A DNA stretch of 64,000 nt. Origin: Lepidurus packardi. Taxonomy: Eukaryota; Arthropoda; Branchiopoda; Notostraca; Triopsidae. The translations under genes were made by a program, and so were the position numbers. Of this stretch, positions 12,601-24,600 are shown piece by piece; position 1 is the stretch's first letter; each line of letters begins with the position of its first letter. The notes under the pieces were generated by a model, which was not told where the DNA came from, did not search any database, and was given only the letters and a program-made list of their open reading frames with translations. Location: positions 8,928,001 to 8,992,000 of the forward strand of contig JAKZAN010000005.1 of NCBI GenBank assembly GCA_023053545.1, read 5' to 3'.

Positions 12601-15600
12601 TATTCATTTTAATTTATTATAATTATTAACAATTGGTATTTACTAGTATTTAAATAATTAATATTTAATTATTAATTTTAGGATTATTTATTACTTATTT
12701 TTATTCGATGTTTAATGCCAATTCTAGTTTTCGTCAAAGTTGAGACCTTTTTTTCGCTAAGCTAGGCTTTCAGTCAATTTAGCCATGCATTAGTTCATGT
12801 TAAGTTTTGATTGAATCTCGTGCTAACTGTTGCGTATTTTATAGGGAATGCCGGATCCGCGTATGCGTCTTATGCTCCAGCGTCCTCCTCAGCCGATGAT
12901 GAGCAATATGATGGGCAATACTATGAATCCCAATGCGCAGAATCCCACAGGGTATTCTATGCCTACTCCTAATCCAGTATTGGCTCCTCCGCCCCGGAAC
13001 GAAGGAGGTCAAATCCCAGGTGGTGCAATGAAGAATCCGGAAATGTCAGTACCATCAGGACCAACTTTGCTACACCCAGACTCAGTGAAAGAAGAACTGG
13101 CGAATCTGGAAGTGGCCGGTACTTCACAAAATCATCATCATGATGAACCTAAGTCTACCGTTTTGGCGAATTCTGACCAAGAAGCGGCTGAATTGGCGGA
13201 CCTGGGCATGGATGACGATGATTTGCTGGGTTTAGGCAATGATTTCAACATTCTGGAGTACGCAGACCCGGAGTTGCAAGACGCAGATTCGTGTACTGGC
13301 CGAGGAGGTTCAGCAGGAGGTGCTGATGCCACCGATTTCAACATTCTAGAGTTTGCCGAAGGTGATGGTGACGCCGACCTTGATACTGGTGACGATCCAA
13401 GCACTTCGCGCAAATTGGAAGAGAAAACTACCACTAGGTAAGTTTACTTTTTTGTAATTAATTTCGTCACTGGCACATTCTTTATAAACTTTCATTCAAA
13501 TACTCTTAGTTAAGGCTCCCGTATACCTTAGCTCGGTATAGGCGGTTAGCATAGGGAATTTGGAACTTTTTGAGAAAACCAGTGCACCAGAAAACCTTTT
13601 TGGAACTTTTTGAGAAAACCAGTGGATTTAATAAAAAGTATTCTTTGACAGGAATCTTCAAGCTTGTTAATAGGTAGTGCATAACCAATGCACAACTCTT
13701 TCCAATGAGTAACAAATTAGCAGTATGCAAATTAAGTTTGCAACTACGAGAAATACGTTACCTAAAAACCTATCCTTTGGTTGTCTTCTAGCTACTAATA
13801 AAAAGAAAGCTTTTATTTTAGTTTGCTTTCAAATCCGACAAGCCGTTGTCGAGAAATCTTATCCCGAAAGTTTGACGACTTGATTTGCTGGAAAGTTTGA
13901 CGAACTTGATTTGGGACATTGTGCTGCTACAGCAAACTGTGGCGACAAATTGTACTGTTCAGAAGCAAAACAAGCGTAGAAACTTCCCCGACAATTGCTG
14001 TCTATTTCTTTTCTGTACCTTTCTTACTTTCTTACGCGAGGATTTCGCAAAACAATAACAAACATCAGTGCCATCTGTGACTCTTTCCCATCAATAAGCT
14101 AAGGTAAACGGAATATTCTTTTCACTTTGTTTCCCTAGTATCAAAGATGAAGAGGGACTCCAAGAATTCCAAGCTAAGTTACTCGAATTCAGTCAAGAGC
14201 AGCAAAGAAGGGAAGCAGCGGAAGCCAACAATCGTCCTCGAACGGGGGATGTCGCCCCGCCCACCGAAGTGTCCCATTTGCCGCCAGGTTTTGAATTCAG
14301 TCAACCACCGCCTCCTTATCGTGGACCTCCTCCCCCGTATCCTGGACCTCGTCCCCAGGTAAGATTTACCATGCATTTTCTCATTACTCAAATTCTTCAT
14401 TTCTCGCTTATACAAAAAATAGAGAAAAATTTCAGAAATCATTTGTTTCGTTTTTTTCTTTTGGTTTTTCGTTTTCAAATCTTTCGTTTCCGCTTGCTAA
14501 ATTGTTCTTGGTGTTGGTTTTCTGGGTGCGTGTGTGACTCGCTTTTAGATTTACGCCGTAAATGTGCCACGCGGCGGTGGGTTGGGCCTGTTTCGCACCC
14601 CAGGGCATTTCTTGCCACGGAGACCTCTTATTCAGGTTTTACTCGGCTTTTCCTTTTAAAATCCACCGTTGGTTGCCGTATTCCAAATTCAACACTCAGA
14701 TTCACACTCCTATTCCAACCCTTATGATACAAAAACCTTATTTCTCCCTTTTGGAAGAAAGTAACTGAAGAGAACATATTATACCCCTTAAAGCTTCCTC
14801 GATTTAAACAGAACTAATTTAACAATAATTTACTGAATTTGTTTTCTTTAAATAGGAGCAACCATTGTTGTTGGAAGACTTACTCGAACAAGAAAAAAGA
14901 GAACTTCAGCGCCAACATATGGCGAGGGGCGTGGTTGGTGTACCGCCAGCTGCAACTTCTCCCGATAAACCCTTTTTGTCCGATACGGACTTTGAAAAGC
15001 TCAAAGCGGACGTTCTGGCAGGAGATCACGTGGTCAGCTTATCGCCGCCAGCCCCGCCCACTCACCATATGCCCCAAACCTCAATGGCGAACATGATGGT
15101 GAAACAGCAACAACAGCAACCCATTATGCTAAACCAACAACAACAGAATCAGCATCCTGTTATGGTAGGAGGGCCTCCTCATCACCATCCTCATCACCAA
15201 CAATTGGCTCCGCCCACTCATCAGCCTCGCATGGCGTTTCAGCCCCATCAGCAGCAACAGTGGGCCAATATGAGCGTGGTCGAAGGCAGTAATAGTAACA
15301 GTAATATTCATCCAGCCATGTTGAATATTCCGCCACCTTCGCCTAGCCCCGCCCCTCAACCTCGTCCACCCGTGGTGGCTCCAAATCCGAATTTCCCTAT
15401 GGCGCTAACTCCAGCCCCGCCCTTGCCACCAGAAACGCCGTCTAATGATGCGGAAAGGCAGCAGCAAAATAATTACGAGCAGTGGTTGTACCAGCAGCAG
15501 ACCGTCATTCGAATGCAGCAAACGTATTATGAGGGAGAGGTAAACAAGTTCAGGAAGCAGCGGAAATCCTTGAATAGTCGCCAAAGACAGTTGAGGAAAA

Positions 15601-18600
15601 ACGGACAGGAATTGGGTGACGTCGATGTTAGCGAATTGGAACGGATTACGGCGGAACAGTCTGGTTTGCAGAAGCAGTTGGATCAAGTCCGCCGACAAGC
15701 GCGGCAACACACGATGCTCATGCAGGTAATTTTGTTATTGCGTATTTTGTTTTTTTTATATTTATTTATGTATTACTTATTATTTATAGTATTATATATT
15801 TATTTTATGTATTTCTTATTATTTGTAGTATTTTATATTTATTATTATATACTATAATTTATCCTATGATCAATTAGTTTCAATTTCTAATTACTAATTA
15901 TAACTAATTAGTTCAATTGGTATGTTAGAATATTTTTGTATAAAGGCAACGGTATACTGCAAGTAGTTGATGTTTTTTCAAAAGATGGCACTGATTGCAA
16001 CACGACACAAGGACGACTCTACAGAAGGACTAAAAAATACGTCACAAGGCTGGATCTAGGCTAGACCGGACAAGTTAATGATCATCAACTCCGAGTTAAT
16101 CGTTCTGTCTGAGTTAATACGTTTAAGTGAGTCGTCTAGAAGCAACAATGTTAAGGCCAACGATCGCTAACTGTTGACGAAGTTTTACAATTGACGAAGT
16201 TGTTACAACATCATTAAGTCTGACCAACATTAATTAATTCTTGTGAAAGTCCCGTCTAGACAACTTAAAGCTCATTAAGTTAGGACTATGATGACAAATA
16301 AGCATTTTTCATCACTTCACAAATGCTCATATAAATATAGAAAATAACCAATACGGATAAAAACCGGAATCGGTCTTCTCATAACCGTCGTTTATTTTCT
16401 TGTGAAGGCCTTAACCGGTCGCAAAAGCACGTAAATAATGCTCTGAAAATTCAAAAGTTTTGTTGGAATCTAGCTTCTTTCATTGTTGGCACTATGTGGA
16501 CCCATCAAGCTCCAGAAGAAATGGGGTATTGTGGCCTAGCTAATCTTCTGCGCAAGATTAACAGCTGAACCAGAAGAAATATTTCTGCCCGAAAACTTTT
16601 TAAAAAAATGTGGCATGTGAATACGCGAAAATGTTAGTTTTGTGTCGTTCGAATGGACTTCCTGGCGAGAATGTGTTCAGATACGTGAAGGTGCTACCTA
16701 ATAAGAATAGGAAACGTTTAAGCTTCGTAAAGCATATTTCTTCGCTTCGGGAAAGTCTTTCCGAAAATGAACAACACGGATGTGAAACGTACTATCCTTT
16801 GCCGTTGCAAACTGCTTTCTGATAGGAAAAAGACTTCTTGACAGAAACTTTTTTTTCGTTGGAGCTTAACCGATGAGCAGAGACTTTTTGAACTCAAAAT
16901 GCTATCAGTCTTTTAAAAGATTATGGACTTGGCGTCCTTCTGTCGTTGCCCGGCGTCCTTGTGTCTGCTTTCCGCACTGATATCGTACCACTATATCATG
17001 AGAATGCAGCAACTTTAAACAAAAATTTCTAAGAAATTTAACGATATATTTAAAAAATTATTTCTTTAACATCAATTCAACTTTCTCGAATATCGCATTC
17101 TGTTCATTATTAATTTCTTTTGGTTTATTATGTAATTCTTTGCTGAATTAAATCAAACAAACATTGCATCTTATCGGTTACAGGATTACCGGAACAAACA
17201 ACAAAAGCGACAACAACTTATGGGCGGAGTCCCTGAACTCCCGAACATGGCCCAACAACAACAACAACCTCATTCGCCCGCCATTCCTCCTCCGTTATCC
17301 CTCAGCCAACAAATGAGTCCGCGCAGCTTAACTGGGACGCCACAAAACCTAATGTCTCCGGGACCTATGCGATCCCCCATGACCCCCATGGTGCCTTCTC
17401 CGGGCCTTCAGCAACAACAACAGCAGCAACAGCAATCTGGCATGATTGCAAGCCCTGCCCAGTCCCAACATTCCCCGGCTACGATGCTTCCATCCCCTCG
17501 TATGGCTCTCCAAAGTCTCGACGAGGGCGGTAGCCCCTTCAGTCCCGGTCTGGGCTCCCCTCCAGGCCTCAATAATCCCGGTCATCGGCTTCCGACTCCC
17601 CAGAGTTACCCTCCGCGGCTTCCTTCACCCCAGGCCCCGCAAATCCAGCAACAGCAGCGCTTTATGGTCGCCCAAAATCAAAATCAACCCCAAGTCCAGA
17701 CCCGCATGGTCAGCAACAATCCTATGATGATGACACGCTATGCAGCGCCTCCAGGTAACCTGCGTGCGCAACACGATCCCAGCATTGCGCTAAGACAACG
17801 CTTCCAAGGACATCCAATTGGCGGCGTGGTTGGGAACGCACCAAATATGAATCTAATGCGACCCAACTACGTGAATCAACCACAGCAGTTCGTCTACCAG
17901 CAACAACAACAGCATTCTCCCCAACAACCCATGCAGATGATGCCCAATCAGCAGCGGCCGGTAATGCAAGGGTCACCACGACCCGTACCGTCGCCCAGTA
18001 CTTGCGCGCCTCCGTCGATTTCGCCCTGTGCGAGTGTAGCGTCGCCCATGCGCAGACCTTCAGGGGGAACTGGGCCTGGCATTTTCCCATCAGCTAGTCC
18101 CAGTCCCGCTTTGGAACGGCCCCTGAGCGTTGAAAACCCAGCCACGCCTCGTTCTATGGGCCACGGACCGCCAACTCCTGGTAGTCATCCTTCCAGTCGT
18201 GCGCAAACGCCGCTGACGCCCTCAGAACCCATGCCACATACGCTAGAAAGCGACGAAACGAAAATGTACTTGCAGCAACAGGTCCAGCAGCAATTTCAGC
18301 AGCAACAGCAACAACCACAGCAGGTCAACCGCGTCGTTATGGGTTATAATAATGCTAATCCCAATCCTAATCCGAATTATGCCCCCCGGCCCATGTATAA
18401 TTCCAACCCCAATCTGTATAACTATAATGCTGCTGCAGTGGGTAATAATGGGGCTAATAATAACGCCGGAGGAGGGTTTAATCAGCAGTTTACGCAAGTC
18501 AGGGCCATGCGACCGCAAACGCCATCTATGCAGCCAGGTGGGTACTACCATCAACATCCCCAGCAACAGCAAAGTCAACAACAGAAGCAATTCATGATGC

Positions 18601-21600
18601 AGCAACAACAGCCCCGGATGAATGCCAGACCTGCTCTGCAGCAACAACAGCAATTACATTCGCCTAGCGGGATGCAGGTGCAACAACAGCCACAGCAACA
18701 ACAACAACAATTCTTCCCTCAATACGCTCAACAACAACCGAACACAACAATGAATACTATGAACCACGCTCCCAACGGCCAAATTATGCAACAAAGAATG
18801 GCCGTGCCTCAACAACAACAACAGCAGCAGCAAACTGTATGGGTTCAACAACAATCACAGCCTCAACAACAGCAAAATCAGCAGCAGCAATATTACAATC
18901 AAAATATTAACATGCAGTACGGTCAGCAATCTCAACAACAGCAGTTTAACAACATGAATCCTCAGATGAACATGCATCAACAGCAAATGCAGATGCAACC
19001 AAACACGACACAAGCACCTCAGACACAGCAAATGCAAATGCAGGCAAATGCTCCTCAACAACCACAACAGTACCACTTACAGAACCCAAATTACCAGCAA
19101 CGTATGACACCCAATCAAGCACCGCCTACATCCCAAGCCCCTGAAGTACCTCCCGCCGCTAATGAGCACCATATGGAGGAAAATAAAGATGTTAATTTAG
19201 CTCCGCCCACACCGGCACATATAGAAGAGTCAGTGGCGTCGCAACAGTCAGTCGAGTCTCACGAAGCTCCTGTCACTCTTAATGAAGGAGGAGGTGGAGG
19301 CATTCCAGGCCCCGTGTTGCCGCTTCCTGAAGGGTTTGTTTATATCCGGTTAGGGTTAAGGGGCGGGGCTCCCCCAGTGGGAAGCCCTGTGAACATTACA
19401 GCTCCCGCGAACATTGCAGCTCCTGTGGAGGAAAGGATTGTAGAGGAAAAGAAGAAAATTGTTGTTAGCGAACCCATGGATGTAGACCCGCCCCCTGAGC
19501 TTGCATTCATTTCGAAAATTAAGGAAGAAATTCATGAAAATATGGTGAACTGTAATGAAAGTATGGTTGTTCTGAAAATCAAGCCGTTTTTAAAAGATTT
19601 TCTTGCGGATGAAGAGCGAGAAAAAGGTGCGAAAAACGAGCCAATGCCCATGAAGTCCAATGAAAACGAACATATCAAAGAAGAAAAAACGGAACCGGAA
19701 ATGGAAGAAATTAACGACGATAAAATGAATATGCCGGTCGCTACGCCCCCTGAATCGGGCCAGCAAAACGCATTATTGAAACAATTGCTTCAAGGCTCCT
19801 CACCTACACCCACGCGGCTACCACTGCAAACCCCGCCCACGCCCACGGCTCAGCCGAACGTGAGCATTGGAAGCAATTTGCCTAGTGAAGGTACGCCCAG
19901 CTTAAGGACCATGTTAACGAGCCCAGTTCCGCGATCCAGCACGTCTTTGTTGGGGCCGGTATCCTCTCTAGAGCTACAATTGGCTAAACCCATAGCCCCG
20001 ACCCCAACTACCATTCCTAGCGCGCATATCGCTCAAATTGCTTCCCGAATTCCTCAAGCCACGCCTATTACGAATTTCCAGCCGTTGAATCATCAAATTC
20101 ATCCCGCTGCGATCATACCAAACGTACCTGTCACCTTAGCTACTCCCACATCGCCAGCGCCGAAATTTCTCCAGCCAGTGGTGCGATTAGAAAGAGCAGC
20201 AGTACTAGCAACGCCACCAGTTACCAGCACTTTACCTCCCCCTGAACCTCTGAGACGCCTGTCGAATACCGAAGGAACACCTGAAGGGATAAAAACTGAA
20301 TTGATAGAGCAGGAAGAAAGTTCTGAGCTCACTAAAACCGAATCTGTACTTCCAGGTAAGATAATAATGTATTTTGTTTTAATTACTTTCGTTATGATAT
20401 TTTAGTATTTAGTTGCGTTTTTTCTGTGTACTACTTTTTGTTCGTAATAGTTTTAGATTTTTTTTACATACAGTAGATGCCGCTTCTTGGGATCACTGGT
20501 TGTTAGAATCACCCGCTTTATGGAATCAGATTTTAAAAGACCGATTCAAAATGATTTATTTCATTGGTTATTAGAATCTGCCGCTTTATGGACTCAGATT
20601 TAAAGGACCGATTCAAGTGATAAAATTCATAGCATTTTAATCGGTTATTAGAATCAGACGTTCGGATATTCGAATCAATTTCAAAAAAATCTTCACATGT
20701 TCAGTAAGGAAACTAAAGTAGTGATCGCGACTTGGACTTTGCATATTAACCAATGACATTGCTTTTACGTCGTTTTGACCAATCCTGTCATTTCTAGCCT
20801 ACTGTTACGCTTAGGGAAAAATCCCTTCAAAATTGGTTTGGTTAGGTTAGGCTAGGTTAGGTTTTTTTTAATTAGGCTTGGTTAGGTTAGGTTAGGTTAA
20901 GCTTGGTTAAGTTAGGTTAGGTTTGATTAGTTTAGGCTAGTTAGGTTAAGGTAGGCGTTCGTGTCAGGGTCCGGACTCATCGTGACGTATTTTTTAAATG
21001 CGGCTTAAGCACTTTCTAATCTCGTTGGTGCTGTACCAATGAGCAGAGACTTTTAAACTCGAAATTTTAGTGGTCCCTTAAAAGATTAAGGACTTGGCGT
21101 CCTTCTGTCGGTGCGCTTCGTCTTTGCGTCGGCATCCGGTGTCCTTGTGTCCGGTACACGTAGTCCTTTTGTCAAGTCGTCCTTGTGTCACATTGTCATC
21201 TAAAGTCCCCAGTCTATTAAATGAGCCAGTTATTCGATTGAATGACCAGTTCCTTTGATTGACTGGGAAGTTTCGAAGCGATATCGTGTAGAGAACCCTA
21301 CCGAAGCGTAGGAGTAGGCTTCAAAAACGCAGCGTTAGTTGTGTTTTAGACGTGTGGACAAATGGCGACGACTAGGAATAGAGTTCGTTTAAATGTAAAA
21401 AAAGAAGCTGCGGCTCATTGAAGCTTATTACAAATTAAATTTTTAAAGATTTGCCACAGAGGGAAGTGGCCGTTAAATTAGAAATTCCTCAATCATCTCT
21501 ATCAAAATTGTTGAAAAATCATTGTGAAATAAACAGTAATGGGTGTAGTGAATCTAGAAAAGGGAAACGTGTTTGAAAGTGTCAAAAAATAGATGATGCT

Positions 21601-24600
21601 TCGTTACTTTGGTTTAAATAAGCCAGTTCGTTTCACATGCCGATTAGTCAAAGCATTCTATTACATCTTTCCGGTTTTCGGTTACTAGAATCTCCGCTTA
21701 ATATAATCAATATTCACTTGGCAAACGTGATCACAATAAGCGGCATCTCCTGTACTTGTATTTTCTACTATCACCTACTCTAATGTACCTTTTTTTTGTC
21801 TAAGAAAGAAATCTCATGTCGTAAAATCATGTTGCAGCTAAAGAAAAACCTCGTTAACGCAAAATATTAGATTATTTGGATTTATTATTAAGAACTTTGG
21901 TTTCCTTCTATTGGAATTTCAATGATTGTATGTTTCTAGATCCCCGCAAGGAAAGCGACGAGGCCCGTAAGTTAAAACGAAGGCAGTATCAGCAAAAGCG
22001 ACGGCAGAATTCGATTAATGCAGCCAATGCTAACACTGGAAGTGGATCGGCAAGTTCAGGCACGGTCTCCAAAGATAATCCAACTCATTCTCACTCGACT
22101 GGCAGCACAACTTTATCTACTGGCGCAACCCAGCCTAAAAAACGTCTCCGGAAGGTATATTTTCAGCTCCGAGAATGTTTCACATTTGTATTTGTAATTG
22201 AATTTCTTTTATTGTTTTGCAATGCTTAGGGTTCCAAGTTGGATGAAGATTATGACGCGCATATCGAGAGCATTATGACCCATTTAAGAACCTTGCCACC
22301 TTTAACCGTCGTAGAACCATCCTTGGGTAAAAACTGGTCTGCTTGTCCGGTCTTTGGACTTGGTGACGTCAACAAGTTTGGACGGAGTAAAACCTATCAA
22401 GGAGACCTCGAAGGCGACTATGCCGTCGCTCAACACGTCCTTTTGCCCGATTTCTATAACAGCAAACCTTTCGGGGACCTAGAACTGACCCCGAAGAAGC
22501 CTCTGGCAGGGGCACCTCTCCCCGTTCAGGACGATCCCACCAAACGCGGGTTTTACCACCAAGAATTTGGTTGGCCAAAATTTGGTGCGGGCTTGGATGC
22601 AATCCGAGGAGGAGGGGCTACTCCAGAACGCGATACCGGTACTCCTGATACCATCGTCAGTACCTCTTCTCCTGAATGCGTTTACCCTGATCTGCCTTGC
22701 AGATTCCCAGGTATTTTTTGTTTGTTTTTGAAATTATAAAAGTAATGATTTTTTAATATTTTTTTAAATTTAATTTTCAGGATTGAGGTATATAGAGGAA
22801 GATAGCGAAGATGATCGCTCTCCACCAAGGAGGTGCAATTCCCCAGCTATTCCTTTATACGCTCCTATCGCGTTACGACCTTGGCAGAAAGCCACGCCCC
22901 CTGTTCTCGCTCCCACTCCTCCCATAGCGCCTGCCCCTGTACCGTCTCCATCAACGGCCCCCAAAGTGCCCGCTGAAGATAAAGAAAACAAAATCCAAGC
23001 CCCAGCTCCCACCAAACCCATTTCAACCCCCCTCACACCCACTTTACCTCCTGCCCCACCACTGCATCATGTTTCCAAGCCAAGCGAAGGCCTAATTCGA
23101 GAACAAGAAGCTTTGAAAGCCCATTTTGGGCTAGGGCGGGGTTTGTCACCACCGCTGCCCTTGAAAGACTCGGGAAATGTGACCGTCACCTTAACACTGT
23201 CCGCAGCAGCCGCCGAAGATGTCACTGGAGTGCTTAATAAACTCGCAGCCCTACTTCAGGTGGATCCGCCCACCAGTTACCAGGTAAGAAATAAAAATAC
23301 TTCCTGCAACAACAAAAAAGTACAGAAAATAAAATAAATAATACATAAATAAATATATAATAATAAATATATTCATAGTATTACAACACATACAAAATAC
23401 AATAAATAAGTACATACATACAGAAAGATACGTAATAAATAAAATAAATAATACATAATCCCCAAAATATTTTAAAAAATTTAAAGGTGAATTCATTCTA
23501 ATGGTACTTGTGTGCATCTCAGATCGTGGAAAGGAATCCCACGCCCCCTTCTCAGAAGTTGGGTCTTTATAAAGGCAAAAGCGTGGAAGGGAAAGACGCC
23601 CCCGGGGTGGATCTCAGCGCCGTTTTGCAAACGCAAGCGAAATTCTGCCGACATTGCGACGTGGTGATTTTGGGACCGGGTGTCGTGAAAAAATTGGCGC
23701 ACATAGAGGACGCTTTGAACCACAAGAAAGTAGAAATCGAGGATGTAGACGATGAAAACGACGAAGAAGGCAATACTGGTGAGGATTGCGCCTTCTGTAG
23801 CACCAATTGCTATATGCAGTTTGCTCTAAGTCATCGCGTTCGTCTTACTTCAGAAGAAAAGGTAAAGAATACCGAAAAACGAGCTATTTTATTCATTGCG
23901 CCACGTTTTAATTAATTAGGCGGCCACGATTGTGAATCACTCAGCCGAAAATAACGAAATGGAACCGGATTTGCCTCCCAAAGCTCCGATTGGGATCAAA
24001 GAAGAGCCTGTAGTGAAGGAAACCGTGTCCCTTTCTGTAGAACCGCCTCCTGTGCCACCAGTAGTACCTGAAGAAGTTCCAATGCCACCTCCCGTGGTAG
24101 CCACGCCTGTTTCAGTCCAGAAAAGCGTTGTCAAAGCTATCGAAGAACCGATTGTGGTACCCGTAGCCCATCCCACGCCCGTTAAGCGCTTTAAAGGGGT
24201 GCGTTACAAGGTTTTCAACGCAACAAACCCCTTAACTCCACCTCAGGGCAAACGTTACAAAAAACCCACCGAAAATGAGCTTACAGAGGTAATTTTTTCT
24301 CGTTTTTTTACATCTTTTATTTCGGAAAAAGTTGGTTAAATTTTGGTTTATCTCGCAGATGTTATACCGATTAGGTACGTGTATACGCCCCGCTGAACTC
24401 CCTGAAGATACGAGACAGTGTATGTTTTGCCACCAAACGGGAGATGGCATTTCTGACGGTCCGGCGAGGTAAGAAAAAAAAAAATCAATTTCTTAATATA
24501 GAATTGAGTTTATTTTTAAAGAAATCGTGCGTTCTTTTCACTTGTCCTTATATTTGTGGTCTTTTTGTTTCATTGCAGGCTTTTGAATTACGACGTGGAC

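Larger units (their letters stand above)
14856..20355 (+). other. KMT2C/D coiled coil and long glutamine-rich region
   Basis: Exon 14856-15725 opens with QPLLLEDLLEQEKRELQRQ, a motif strongly conserved in KMT2D proteins, and ends in a charged coiled coil (YEGEVNKFRKQRKSLNSRQR onward, residues about 2430-2500). Exon 17184-20355 is 3,172 nt without interruption. It begins DYRNKQQKRQQ, which continues the coiled coil, and is then dominated by Gln, Pro, Met and Asn runs (CAA/CAG mixtures) to about 19,150, followed by an acidic/Pro-rich tail. Mammalian KMT2D has a comparable polyQ region linked to condensate formation; that role here is inference. Confidence 0.82.

Noticed and set aside
17349..19076. 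Several leucine-rich open frames on the minus strand
   Set aside because: They are antisense translations of the CAA/CAG-rich Gln exon of KMT2C/D (CTG/TTG reads as Leu) and have no independent support.
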